Position numbers and translations under genes: made by a program
In this document: positions 8,487 through 18,689 of the stretch, piece by piece
Numbering within the stretch: the first letter of the stretch is position 1
How the letters are laid out: each line of letters opens with the position of its first letter
Source of the DNA: Seminavis robusta
Lineage: Eukaryota > Bacillariophyta > Bacillariophyceae > Naviculales > Naviculaceae
Reading direction: 5' to 3'
Length of the DNA stretch: 45,709 bases
Assembly: GCA_903772945.1 (NCBI GenBank)
Contig: CAICTM010000842.1
Span: forward strand, 1 to 45,709
The notes under the pieces: model-generated
Seen by the model: only the letters and a program-made list of their open reading frames with translations
What the model was told of the DNA's origin: nothing
Databases searched by the model: none

Positions 8487-9689
8487 ATGGATCCTGAAGG
8501 TTTCAGATATGGAAGCTCCACGGAGGAGAGATCAGACTCTGATGAAATCTCCGCTATCACCGAACCTAGTGGTATCCCTGGCAAATACCTCTCGGATGAA
8601 TCCCCTGCTCTCACTGAACCTACCAGTATCGCTGGCATTTACAACAACAGCAACAAGAACAAACTACCTGCACAGCATAATCATGGTGTTGACTCCGGCA
8701 ATGAGGCAGACATCGAGGCATACTCTGGCTGTAGTAGTGACTCCAGTAACGGTAGTGATGATGACGATGATGACAATGGAGAAAAAGACAACAAGGAAGA
8801 TCCAGCAAAGAAATTGCCACCCAACCAAGCCACGGACAGTGGTGGGGTTGATGCAGGACGCAACAATGGCAATGGCTCCATCATGAAAGAACTCTCTGTG
8901 AATCTTCTTTATAGGCAATATGATCCCTCCCAAATGGAGCTCACCCAGGAAGAACATCAGTGGGCTGTTGCCGTCAAAACTGCCATTGAAAAGATCCCAG
9001 ATCTCGACAATTTAACTGATTTTATATATGCACAGCTGGCCATTGTTTCATCAGAAGGAAATGTTGGTGATGCTGTGGCTAGAGCATATCGACTGCAAGA
9101 ACACAAGAAAGAAAACAAAATCTTGGATACATTGGATGATGGACTGAGGAATTTGCCCAGGGAGGCCCATTACCTCTCTATTGATTATGACCTCCAATCA
9201 GGTGGCTACGTTTTTGCTTTAGATGTTGCAAAATCCAAGGGATCCATGTGGAGGGATCCAGAACAAAGACAGTTCTTCAACCGCAGGGCTTTCTATGGAC
9301 AGCAAATGGCATATTGTGATTTGGCAGCTCTGAGGGCTGGGCTCGCTATGCTTTTTGAGTGTGAAGGGTACCAGATGATCAAAGGAAAATCTGCTGACCT
9401 GCATTCCTTCCGATCCACCTGGAAGAGTGTCTTTGCTTATCCAAGAAAGATTAAACAAACCAAGTTCTTCAATTGCCCTGCACACTTCCGGATGATTATT
9501 GCCATGTTAAAAGCAACACTTCCAAGAGAACTCACAGCTACATTCCATGTTGGATCCAAATGTCCACTAGGGAGATTAGACAGGCTTTATCATTTGCCAA
9601 CACCAGAAATAGCTGCCGAGAGGTTGCAGGAGCGAATGAAAGGTTTGATCCAGAGAAGATATGCTAACGAGGCACAATTTCGTCTGTAG
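8487..9689 (+). CDS. CRAL-TRIO-like protein, intact paralogue
   Basis: The frame encodes 400 residues without a break, from an ATG followed by the same DPEGFR start as the three broken copies upstream. Residues 1-150 are disordered and acidic, with a Ser/Asp run at about 85-100. A conserved helical part follows (MELTQEEHQWAVAVKTAIEKI). Then comes a region ending in FAYPRKIKQTKFFNCPAHF and MLKATLPREL. The pattern 'YP..i....f.N.P..F..i...lk..L' is that of the CRAL-TRIO (Sec14-like) lipid-binding domain, here at about 230-370. Members bind and move small lipids between membranes in the cytosol. Ligand and location cannot be read from the sequence. It differs from the tandem copies throughout, so it is an older duplicate and the only functional-looking member here. 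Confidence 0.7.
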   Translation: MDPEGFRYGSSTEERSDSDEISAITEPSGIPGKYLSDESPALTEPTSIAGIYNNSNKNKLPAQHNHGVDSGNEADIEAYSGCSSDSSNGSDDDDDDNGEKDNKEDPAKKLPPNQATDSGGVDAGRNNGNGSIMKELSVNLLYRQYDPSQMELTQEEHQWAVAVKTAIEKIPDLDNLTDFIYAQLAIVSSEGNVGDAVARAYRLQEHKKENKILDTLDDGLRNLPREAHYLSIDYDLQSGGYVFALDVAKSKGSMWRDPEQRQFFNRRAFYGQQMAYCDLAALRAGLAMLFECEGYQMIKGKSADLHSFRSTWKSVFAYPRKIKQTKFFNCPAHFRMIIAMLKATLPRELTATFHVGSKCPLGRLDRLYHLPTPEIAAERLQERMKGLIQRRYANEAQFRL

Positions 9690-9929
9690 CAGGAGTCCAC
9701 TCCTGACGTTTTAGCATGCATGATCCCTATAGTTCGTACACCAACACCTCATTGCTAAGAAAAAGTGTTGGTAATTCCAGTACTCCAGTTTAGATTGCAA
9801 GCTTCTCCAAGGGCGGTTGACATCTGTCATTGCAACTTGCAGTGCCGCACAAACAACCCACCGGACGGGAAGAGGGCGGGCAGCGAAGCTCGAGCTGTAC
9901 GCACTGACGAAAATTGTCCTGAACCCTAA
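9690..9929. other. Spacer after the CRAL-TRIO-like gene
   Basis: No gene is visible. The right part may belong to the decayed retroelement that is recognisable from about 9930. Confidence 0.4.
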
Positions 9930-10560
9930 TCTTCTCTGCTGACTCACAAGGGCACAAGCGCGTTGCAACATGGCCAAACGGCATCCTTAAAAAATTGATG
10001 TTCGTGTCATCAATCTTGATGCTGCTTCTCACTGTCGCAAGGATCCTGACAAGGTCCTTCGCAATGGCGAACGTGACAAGAAACGCAAGTATCTCGACGC
10101 CTGTCTTTCCCAACGCCGCCACTTTACTCCGTTTGTTGTCTCTGCTGATGGTCTCCTTGGGACCGAAGCTAAGGCACTCGCAAAACGTATTTCCGCTTTG
10201 CTCGCTGCAAAGTGGGAACGCCCTTACTCCGTGGTGCGTGGCTACGTTAATGCTCGGCTCAGCCTAGCTATTCTTCGGGCCCGCCACCTCTGCATGCGTG
10301 GCTCTCGTGTCCCAGCTGGCACAATGAGCTACCGTCGTTCTCTCTGGGATTCCGATGGTGCACTTGCACTCTTCCGCTAATTTTGCTCCCTTCTTCTTCC
10401 TGGTTTTCCTCCCTGCACCCCCCTTCCCTGCCCCCTTTTTTTGCCCTGCTCGCGTCCTCATTGCTCTCCCCGTACGCCCACCACAACAGCCGCCCACCAC
10501 CACAGCCACTGCTTTGCCTCTAGCTTCGCCCCCCTCGCTCCTTAACGTATCTATTTAGTA
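9930..10560 (+). mobile_element. 5'-truncated non-LTR retrotransposon, 3' end of pol
   Basis: From 9997 to the TAA at 10378-10380 the frame reads 127 residues ending a pol-type protein, with KKRKYLDACLSQRRHFTPFV, then DGLLG and RPYSVVRGYVNARLSLAILR. I recognise this as the conserved tail of reverse-transcriptase proteins of non-LTR elements common in algae and other protists. An in-frame TAA at 9988-9990 precedes it. In the other frame VATWPNGILKK joins it if one A is missing in the A-run near 9989-9994. Further upstream more breaks appear. The pyrimidine-rich stretch 10381-10560 is probably the 3' UTR. Truncation at the 5' side is typical of LINE insertion. It is not functional. Confidence 0.7.
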
Positions 10561-10701
10561 TTTGTTTTCTACTTTGTTGTCAGTTGTTGCCTTGAACTGC
10601 TCCTTGAGCACTCCAATCCCTTGTGAATTGGCCTGGCAGTTGGTGATCTAGCTGGCTCTTATAATAGCTAGCCCAATTCAAGTGCCAAAAGCAGCAGCAG
10701 A

Positions 10702-12024
10702 ATGGCAGAAGATGAGCTGGAAGAACGACGCCAAGCCGAGCTGGAATTTGTGTCGTCGGCATATGCTCCCGAGGAAGCATGGTGTAGTACCACCCAAAAG
10801 GAAGCCAATCTCCTAGTACATCGTCGACTGCAGCTTACCAACGGCAAGGATGATGCCCTACTAGAAGTCGTCTTGACCCTCACCATGACATCAGGATATC
10901 CCGCCGTGGCTCCCTTGGAAATATCCTTTACCCTGGAACCCGGCGGCAGCGCCCAGCTCATCAAGGCTGCCTTTAATGGCATGCCTCAAATGGTCGCGGG
11001 CTGCACCGAGGTGGCTCGATCATTGGTGGGAGAAGAGGCTTTGTTTGCCGTTCTGAGTCATGCCGAGGAGTGGATTGCCGAGCAATGGCCACAATTCTGT
11101 ACGACAGCAGCCGCTACTAGTAGTACCACTGCAACCACTGCTGACCCTTCCCACAACAGCAATGTTCTGGGCAGACGGTTGATTTACTCGCATCACATCA
11201 TTTCCAAAGTGAAACGAGCCAATCTCAAAGACTTGGCATCTCATTATCAATTGACGGGCTATGTCAAGATTGGTTGGCCGGGTCTCATCATTATTGAAGG
11301 ACCGGAACATCACTGCCAATACTTTTACGACGACATTAAACAATGGGCCTGGAAGTATCTCGTGGTACGAGGGGAACAACAAGAAAAGGGAAACAATCTA
11401 GATGCCTTGCGAAAGTTTGACCAGTTTTGGGAAGTCAGTGACATGTCCATGGTGGCAGATCATTGTCGCCAAGTCGGTTTGGAATCGCTCTTTCGGACCA
11501 GCATGAAGGTATACGACAATAACAATAAGAGCAATGGGGAAGCTGGGGACCACGGAGAAGAAGAAGAAGAACAGCCGTATGGGGCACTGGTATGGGTCGA
11601 TCACATGAACAACGGCAAGTCGTATCGGAAATGGTTGCGAAAAACGAGCACAGACACGGGTGCCATGATGCTGGTGAAACAATGCTATCCGAACCACGAT
11701 TTCAGCAAACGACCGACCATTTTGGTGGCCCTTGTGGGGGAACGGACTGCCGTGCAGGACTTTATGAAACGATGGCGGACCAGTCGAGTGGATGTCGACA
11801 GCAAGGGCAAACCTTGTCTGGAACGGAAAATGACTGTGCTGCACGAAGGGATTCTGGTGGATAGTACTGGCAGTGTTGGCAATGTCGACTGGGATACGGC
11901 ATCCAGCGAAGATCACATCAACGTGAGCCAAGAGCAATTGCTGGGGCTCATGGCACAGTTTGAGAATCCAGAATGGGACCAAGCTTGTGAATCCTTGCTG
12001 GCGGTGTCCTCTGAAAAGGCATGA
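10702..12024 (+). CDS. RWD-domain protein with RWDD2-type C-terminal region
   Basis: The frame encodes 440 residues and starts at the first ATG after a CAG-rich leader. Residues about 6-120 fit an RWD domain: an early acidic helix (EERRQAELEFVSSAY), then alternating strands and the 'YPAVAPLEISF' segment equivalent to the family's YP..P..... motif. At about 155-235 the sequence IYSHHIISKVKRANLKDLA and the following GYVKIGWPGLIIIEG match the DUF1115 region found after RWD in RWDD2 proteins. A further conserved part lies near 350-390 (RTSRVDVDSKGKPCLER). The linker at 265-290 is acidic. RWD domains usually mediate protein binding, for example in GCN2 or ubiquitin pathways. The exact role of this protein is unknown. 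Confidence 0.8.
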   Translation: MAEDELEERRQAELEFVSSAYAPEEAWCSTTQKEANLLVHRRLQLTNGKDDALLEVVLTLTMTSGYPAVAPLEISFTLEPGGSAQLIKAAFNGMPQMVAGCTEVARSLVGEEALFAVLSHAEEWIAEQWPQFCTTAAATSSTTATTADPSHNSNVLGRRLIYSHHIISKVKRANLKDLASHYQLTGYVKIGWPGLIIIEGPEHHCQYFYDDIKQWAWKYLVVRGEQQEKGNNLDALRKFDQFWEVSDMSMVADHCRQVGLESLFRTSMKVYDNNNKSNGEAGDHGEEEEEQPYGALVWVDHMNNGKSYRKWLRKTSTDTGAMMLVKQCYPNHDFSKRPTILVALVGERTAVQDFMKRWRTSRVDVDSKGKPCLERKMTVLHEGILVDSTGSVGNVDWDTASSEDHINVSQEQLLGLMAQFENPEWDQACESLLAVSSEKA

Positions 12025-12803
12025 AAGCTACTAGTAAATCCACCTCGACGCACTGTTTTTTGAAGGGCTCGTTTTGAAAGTTGCGGAGGATTGCAGAGGA
12101 TTGCCTCAAAGAGTGGTTTAGAGAGGCAGCTTGTACGCAAGGCGCGATTATATTCGCCTTTCGCGCAGTACTGCTCAGTGATGGCTGGTACGACCGAGCA
12201 GCAACTTGCCCAGGTGATTCTTCATTTACTGGTAATCACATCGCAGCTACCGGTAGCTAGCTGCAGGACATCAAGCCGTTCTTCAAGCCCCGAGAAAGTT
12301 GGTTACTGTCCGTCCTCCTAGCTAGCTAGAGCCCGAGCTTCGCTCTACAATAGCCGTAGCGGTACAGTAGCAAGCGATGTTGCAACTGCGGTCATCTGCA
12401 TCTATTCCCAAGATCTTGGAGTGCCTTGGGACCTATTCCTTGCTTCAGTTATCGTCATCTACCAGGTCCTGTAATGGTCCTCCTTGGGACCTGAAGTTGT
12501 CATCTATCGGTAGATACCGGTACGTGTACTCTCCCTACTCCAAAACGCGGCCTCAACACGAGATCGGCCACTCCCATGAGCCAGAAGCTCCTCGTGACCT
12601 TTGGATGACCTGGTCATTTAGGGTATGATGAGGTCACTCGAGCCGATCTACCCAAGGCAAAAGATCGCACCACCTTTTTCGAGCCGTTTGCGTTGACGCT
12701 CGAACAGATCATCCTCTCCTTATCATCATCTTATCTGCTGTCTGAGACTGTCTCGATCATCCCGTCGCTGCACCTTGTCACTGTTGCTTCCCACGCTTTC
12801 ATC
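12025..12803. other. Intergenic region between RWD gene and LisH gene
   Basis: No credible gene is visible. The stretch holds AGCTAGCTAG runs near 12251-12330 and a TACCGGTAC palindrome near 12517. The 5' UTR and promoter of the next gene must lie in its right part. The frame of that gene is open leftward to 12693, but the reading there is not protein-like and its first codon is not well placed. Confidence 0.5.
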
Positions 12804-13919
12804 ATGCCCCCTCCCAGTAGTAACAAAGCCCTCTTACGACAACAGTCCATGGCACGGCGTGCCAAGGAACAAGCCGAATTCAGTTGGAGCGATCACAGCA
12901 AGGGCGGCGACCATGATAAGAAGGATGCTGGGACCGCCAAAAAGAAGACTACTGGCCCCGCCAATAAGAAGACTAGCATTACCAAGGGCAACACCACTCC
13001 GTTTGAGAAACGTTCTCCCGCCGATCAAAAGCTCCTGTTGCATCAAACGGCAGCTCTGTTGGTGTTTTTGGAACAACAGGGATTGACCAAATCCGCCTTG
13101 AAGTTACGACAAGGATTGGAAAAGGAAATGGGCTTGTCGTCGGTAGGGGACGACAGTGACGACGACGATGACGAGAACGACGACGTGCGATTGCCGGATC
13201 AACCCAAGGGCAAGTGGAAATTTATAAAATCCGATGACTACGACGAGGATTCGGACGATGAAGAAGAAAGTAGCAGTGAAGAAGAAGAAGAAGAATCGTC
13301 AGAAGAAGAGGAATCCAGTGAAGAAGAGGAGGACAGCAAGAAAAAGAAAAAACCCAACAACAACCCAAAGCCAAAGGCCAAGCGAATCACTTCCAAATCC
13401 AGTGCCGCCTCCTCAGAATCCGAGTATTCGGAGGACATGTCCTCGAGCGAAGAAGAAGAAGAAGAGAGTAGTAGCGAAGAAGAAGAGAGTAGCAGTGAAG
13501 AAGAAGAAGAAAAACCCAAAAAGAAAAAGCCAGCAGGCGCAGGCGCAGCCAACAACAAGAAAGGCATCAAACCCAACACGAACGCCCACATTCAAATCAA
13601 GGGCATCAAAAAGTTACCGGCCGCCAAGGGAAAGAAAAAAGGCCCCAGTCGCGCCAAATCTTTTGAAGACCTAATGCCCTCCTCCAATCGACGCGGGATG
13701 CGGCGTTGTGTCAGTTTCAGTGACGACCCTCCCCTCTTTAAAGAAATCCCCAAACCCGATCCGGATGACAAGAAACACCTCTACTACAACAAACAAGAGA
13801 TTCGACAATTTCGAAAGGAAGATTCCGAGGAAAAACAACGAGAGACCGAACGAAAACTCAAAGAAGCCATGGAAGCCGCCAGTGTCTTGACCGGAATGCC
13901 CAGTACATTTAGTTTCTAG
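12804..13919 (+). CDS. LisH-containing acidic serine-rich protein, Nopp140/SRP40-like
   Basis: The frame encodes 371 residues from the ATG at 12804. The N terminus is basic. At about residues 72-108, LLLHQTAALLVFLEQQGLTK and the following SALKLRQGLEKE fit a LisH dimerisation motif. Acidic Ser/Glu/Asp blocks (about 112-130, 148-175, 213-240) then alternate with Lys-rich blocks, the layout of Nopp140/SRP40 nucleolar chaperones, whose acidic serines are CK2 targets. The C terminus (RRCVSFSDDPPLFKEIPKP, then HLYYNKQEIRQFRKED) is not the SRP40 C-terminal domain that defines the family. It contains an RVxF-like VSF motif, so PP1 binding is possible. A nucleolar or chromatin role is inferred from composition; it may be a diatom-specific LisH protein instead. 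Confidence 0.6.
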   Translation: MPPPSSNKALLRQQSMARRAKEQAEFSWSDHSKGGDHDKKDAGTAKKKTTGPANKKTSITKGNTTPFEKRSPADQKLLLHQTAALLVFLEQQGLTKSALKLRQGLEKEMGLSSVGDDSDDDDDENDDVRLPDQPKGKWKFIKSDDYDEDSDDEEESSSEEEEEESSEEEESSEEEEDSKKKKKPNNNPKPKAKRITSKSSAASSESEYSEDMSSSEEEEEESSSEEEESSSEEEEEKPKKKKPAGAGAANNKKGIKPNTNAHIQIKGIKKLPAAKGKKKGPSRAKSFEDLMPSSNRRGMRRCVSFSDDPPLFKEIPKPDPDDKKHLYYNKQEIRQFRKEDSEEKQRETERKLKEAMEAASVLTGMPSTFSF

Positions 13920-13938
13920 CTAGCTAGCTAGCTAGCTA
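13916..13938. repeat. CTAG/AGCT microsatellite over the stop codon
   Basis: A CTAG repeat of nearly six units starts at the stop codon (TAG at 13917-13919) of the LisH gene. It carries several in-phase TAG codons in more than one frame. Confidence 0.85.
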
Positions 13939-14290
13939 ACTGTGAACATACAGGGGAAGAGACTAGCTAACTATTAGCTACGTCTTGGGAGTCTCTGTAC
14001 GGCGGGGACGGTAACGAGCTATCTAGCGAGTATTGCAGTGCGTAGTAACAGGTTCTTCTATTGTCTGAGGCTGATGTTCTACCTTTAGTCTGGACGGACG
14101 CAACCAACTCAGGGACCACAATCGTCGCCTGTACTATCTAGGGCTCGTACGAGGCAGCACCTGGGGAGACTGTCACTCGGAAATAGGCTACTAGTCTACT
14201 GGCATGGACCAATAACTTCCGAAATGATTTAGCTGCCTCATACAGTTTTAAAAAAACTAGTAATACATTATTGGTGCCTACTGTTTGGCA
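13939..14290. other. Intergenic region between convergent genes
   Basis: The LisH gene and the calpain gene converge here. I see no gene or clear polyadenylation signal. A T/A-rich stretch near 14245-14272 is the most likely 3' end region of the calpain transcript. Confidence 0.4.
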
Positions 14291-17200
14291 TTAGTCCTCT
14301 TTGTATTGTGTCATACTACAGGCGCTCAAGTACATGTGATCAAAGAACTCGAAAAACTCTTCCTTGGTCAGGTAGAAGATGCCGTCATCTGCTACCACTG
14401 GATTGAGCAGTGCTCTGATCTGAGGGTAGTCTTCCCAGCCACACCCAGTGTCTCCAAACTGGCCTTCCTCCACCTCTCCATGGCCCCAGGGATTCTTGAC
14501 CTTCAAAAGGTCAATGCCTGTTCCAGCAACATTGTGATGTGCATCAATCACCGAATAGCAATGATTGCGCACCATTCCATCGGCCACTTCATCGTCCGAA
14601 GTTCCCTTGGAACTGGCTCCCACAATGTAGTCCACTTGGTCCCAAGCAAACATCTTCATAAACAACTCATCCTGGGATATCTCCAGACCCATGGCACCAC
14701 CACCACCAACCTTGGGCCATGCAATGGGCTGTATTGAGTAATAAAAGTATAGACAAAAGGAAAGGAGTGAGCTACCGAGAAGGCATGTCACAGACAAAGC
14801 CAGAAACAAAACAGCAGGCACTTTCTTACCTCCAAACCAGCCATGTCCTTGTGTCGGGGTTGGTTCTGCAGCTCTTTCCACTGCTTGGTGAACATGTCAT
14901 ACTTGGCAGAGCAGTTGTATTTGCCTGTATGATAGTTCTTGCGAATAAAGTACTGCTCTTTGCATCCCGTCATCATGGACCAGGCATGAGTACAATGCCC
15001 ACCTTCAATGTCATCCCATCCACCTCCACAATGGACAACAAACGCCTTCTCCAAGTAGCTAACCCATAGCTCACCATCTTCCGTAATCTGAGCACCCAGC
15101 AGTTCATTCTGCCTGTCAGGATGGCCACAGAGGGATTCATCAATTACAATGTCCACCTCTTTCCATGTAGTCAGATCGTACAGAGAAACAGTGTAAAGGT
15201 TGGGGCCATCACCTGGCATGCTATCCAGGTTCTTGGTTTTGCGAAACAGCCTCTTGATGGCACCATCAAACTCTGCCAAAGCTGCAATGCCCGACAGCAG
15301 CCAGCAGTTCCCCACATAACCTTGTGTAATGTCAGCAGGATCAATGTCTCCAATTATTTTCAAATTGGGTGTATCGCCAACACCCATGCCACGGCCCGGC
15401 AGCAGGGGAGGATTATCGCGATCATGGAGCAGTTGTCCATTGTATTTCATGTCCCACGTGTAAGCATCCTGTTTGACCAGTGGCAAGGTATCATTGGGCA
15501 TGGGCGTCAAGTGACGATACTTGTACATCATCAAAGTCATGTCACCATCTTCGCTGACATTCTGGGGCTTGATCAGGGTGGTGCCTTCTCGGTGAATGAG
15601 AGTGTAGACACAAGTCTTTGTGTTGTGGGCAAATCTCATTTTGGTGTTGAACACAAGGCCAGCATACTTTTCTGGGTGGGCTGTGAATTTCTTGATGCCC
15701 TTGTCGATTCGTTTTCCATGTATATCTTCCCATTGTCCCATGGCATTGCAATCAAACTGACCAGAGAATTTCACCTTTTCCAACATCCATTTGGATTTGG
15801 GGGCCGCCTTGAGAGCTTTCTGGACATTCATGGGGGTGTAGTTGGAGCTGTTCCGATCTGCCAGAGATGGAAAGCTGAAGAGGGACCAGACGGACGCTTT
15901 CACGCTTGCAACAGAGTTGGTAAGAGAGTTCCGGAGCGAGCTGCTCGAGATCCGTTTCTTTGACTTGTTACTCGCAGCAGGGACGAGCTTGTCCGAGTCA
16001 TCATCTTCCGTAAAGGTGTAGAGAGCGTTTCCTCCTGCTCCTTGAGGTGGCCGTTTGGACATCATTCGGGCAAGCATACCTGGCCGATTGCCTCCCGCTG
16101 GCCTCTTCAATGAGTCGTCATCACCGACGGGTTGTCGTTTGGACATCATTCGAGTCAGCATGCCCGGCTTATTCTTTTTGCGCGGCATGCTATTTCTCGA
16201 ACCGCTACTTCGGCGCCGCCGAGACATTCCTGTCGATTTGTTGGACATGTCCATTCCATCAAATAACAGGACAATGCTTCCATCCATTTTGTCGACTTGA
16301 AATACACTGCTTTCCCTTGGATTGGCACATCCAGACACGTCCAAATCTTTGTCTTCCATCATGAACGCACTACTGCCGCCCTTCCTTTTGTGAGACAGGC
16401 TACTGCGAGTGGTGCTTCGTCGTGTCACGGATGTCCTCCTTGGCGCGAGTGCAACAGCTGGCGGAACCTGCTTCTTTAAGGTTGCTTTGGGTTCCGGTGT
16501 AATAAAGCTCACTCGAGGTGCTTGTTCCTGCTGCTGGCTCTCCTCCTCCTTTGTAGCGTTTCCGGTAGGGTTGCTCGCAGTGGCGACACTGGTCGTAGAC
16601 TCCTTTGCAACTGCCGAAGAGTTTTGCTGCTCGGATACGCTAGAAGTGGACAATCTTGAATTGGTCAGTGTCGATGCCGTGGATGCAGTGGAGCTACGCT
16701 GGGGTGTTGGAGGGCTCTTCTTGACTTGCTTGGGTGCTGGAGAGCTCTTCTTGGATTTCTTTTGTGTCGTAGAGGCAGTGCTGTTGTTACTACTAGCATT
16801 GCTGTTGGGTGTCTTTGAGCCTTTGGAAGCCACAACAGAGGTAGTGGTGCTATTTTTTACGCTAGCCTTCTTTGTCGGCTTGGTCTGGTGGCTCGATCCC
16901 TCTTTGGATGGAGCAGCGGCAGCTCCTCCCCTTGCAGTGTTGCTGGGTATCTTTGGTTTTTTGGCCGGTTGGCTTGATCCATTCAGTTTCTTGGACGGGG
17001 CGGTGTTGTCTTTCCCAGTTTGCTCCACCTTTCCGGTCACTTGGGGCTCATTTTTGGACTTTTGGAGTGGTTTTGAAACCGGACAACTTTTCACGCTCTT
17101 CTTTTTGGCGGTCTTTGTCTGTTTCTGGTCTTCTGAGGTCGTGAGCTCTTTGGGTGGCGCTGAAACAGTACTGGCATTTACACTGTTGTTGACCTTCTCT

Positions 17201-17460
17201 GCCTGGTTCCCCTTTTTGTTCGGACCTTTGGACTCCAACGCCTTATTGATATTGCTGCTACCACCACCTTCCGATATCAGAGTCTCTGGATGTGCACCAT
17301 GCCCTGTTGCTTTTTGCGATGGTGCTACACTCCTCTGATCCTTCTTGGCTTTCTTGGTTGATTTCTTCAGCTCTTTGGCCGAAGTGTCTTTTCCCTTTTT
17401 GTTGGCAGCGTTGCCAGCTGTAGGACTGTCCTGGGAAGGTTTGGAGAGTTTGCTACCCAT
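14291..17460 (-). CDS. Calpain-type cysteine protease, two exons
   Basis: Exon 1 (17460-14830) and exon 2 (14710-14291) join in phase 0 to give 1016 residues. The start MGSKLS (Gly2, Ser6) fits N-myristoylation, so membrane attachment is likely. Residues 2 to about 560 are low-complexity, rich in Lys, Ser, Thr and Pro, with repeated KKSKKSSPAP-like blocks. The peptidase C2 domain fills the C-terminal 340 residues. The catalytic triad is complete: Cys719 in QGYVGNCWLL, His927 in RNHCYSVID, Asn950 in LKVKNPWG. The end (DDGIFYLTKEEFFEFFDHMY) matches the last part of the catalytic domain. No EF-hands or C2-like domain follow, so this is a non-classical calpain. Calpains cut regulatory proteins in response to calcium. 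The protease assignment is firm; the substrate is unknown. Confidence 0.9.
14711..14829 (-). other. Spliceosomal intron in the calpain gene
   Basis: The 119-base intron has donor GAG|GTAAG at 14829 and acceptor CCCAAG at 14711. Removal joins ...KDMAGLE to VGGGGAMGLE in phase 0 and brings the catalytic Cys and His/Asn halves into one frame. Reading through exon 1 gives a stop after 13 unrelated residues. Confidence 0.85.
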
Positions 17461-18689
17461 GTTGCAGTTTCTCTACAGAATGATCAATATAGGAAGGAGC
17501 GACTCGCTGAGGCAAACAACACACAATTATATTGAAGGATGAAGACCTTTATGTGATGGTGTCGACTGCAATTTTTGCGGCCTGGGGTCTTTGTGGCTTG
17601 TGGGATGTTGAGCTTGGGTCGAGAGATTGACCTCTGCGGTTTCTTGTACAGTGAAAAGCTAACGGAAGCAAGGCGATGGCTTAAAAGGCAGTTCTCATTC
17701 GGCGTCGACACCAAATGCCAACATCTGTGTGATGGGGTCTTTAACAAGTCGTTGTTTTGGATATTTACCCAGCCTCTATTAATATTATGTTCGAAAAATC
17801 TACAAAAGTCATTGGTACCTGTGCCGAAGAATCCTTGAGATTGCATCCACTGAGCTATCTACCGTACCGGTTTCTGGTACACTGGTAGTATCCTCGAAGC
17901 CTCGAAGCCATTCGGTCACACTTGAACTAACTTGATGACAAACGTAAATGATGGTAACCAGCGACCAAGCTCCCTGAAACCTCACCAGACACAGGTTTTC
18001 GACTGTTGGCTAGTATCCATCCACCACTCCCATCCTTGGGTGAACGGAAACTTCCGGTACACAGTACCGATCGGTAGACTGTTGTGAGAAAGAAGGAAGC
18101 AAAGGTTCGAAGGACACAGAGACGACGAAGAATCGAATTCAATCAGTTCCTTGCGGCCCACTTTATGGCACGGACTTTCTCAGCTACAATATTCCACTAC
18201 TCAAGCGGGTTGGCTGCTTCACTCATGGCCGCTACTCTGGTGCGTTGCACATCTTTTACACGAAGCTGAGCTACGGCTAATCCTTTTACAACCGCTGGCC
18301 TGCAGGGAGCTGCGAGAGTAACTGGCCCCTGAGATGTAGCTACCAGTCGTACCGCAGCTACTAGCCTTTTGCATTTGGAAGCCAGAGACCCGCCCAGCAC
18401 CCTCAACTTTGGAGGTCGCTCGTCGCGCAGTTTCTCGGGAGAGATTCATACAGCTACGTGGCAGCAAAGCGTCTCAGGATTTGTTGGGGCCCCTTGTGGT
18501 GATCAGGGAGATGTGCTTGGTTGCGTGCACGTGCCCCTGGAGAGATCTGATACCTTTTGTGGGTGCAACTGCTCTTTGCCCCCTGAGATTTTGAAGCTCT
18601 CTAAACCCCCTTTATTATACTTTCGTTTCTTACCAACTTTTCTACTGTTGCTAGTCCGAACGTCCTTGCTGGTACAATTCTGCGGCCAC
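17461..18689. other. Intergenic region upstream of the calpain gene
   Basis: Several short frames are open but none has protein-like composition or a recognisable domain. A TACCGGT-type palindrome cluster lies near 17860-17890. The left part should contain the calpain promoter and 5' UTR. The right part is the 3' flank of the topoisomerase gene. Confidence 0.4.

Noticed and set aside
12693..12803. Extended N terminus for the LisH protein
   Set aside because: The extra 37 residues are Ser/Leu-rich without similarity, and the ATG at 12804 begins the basic, family-like N terminus. It could still be a signal-like leader, but I see no reason to prefer it.
16409..17338. Plus-strand open frame of 309 codons, very hydrophobic
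   Set aside because: It is antisense to the Lys/Ser-rich tail of the calpain gene. Hydrophobic Phe/Leu content is what the reverse of Lys and Glu codons gives.
18095..18120. tRNA-like B box (GGTTCGAA)
   Set aside because: No matching A box or cloverleaf arms are found nearby. I found no convincing tRNA or rRNA gene anywhere in the window.
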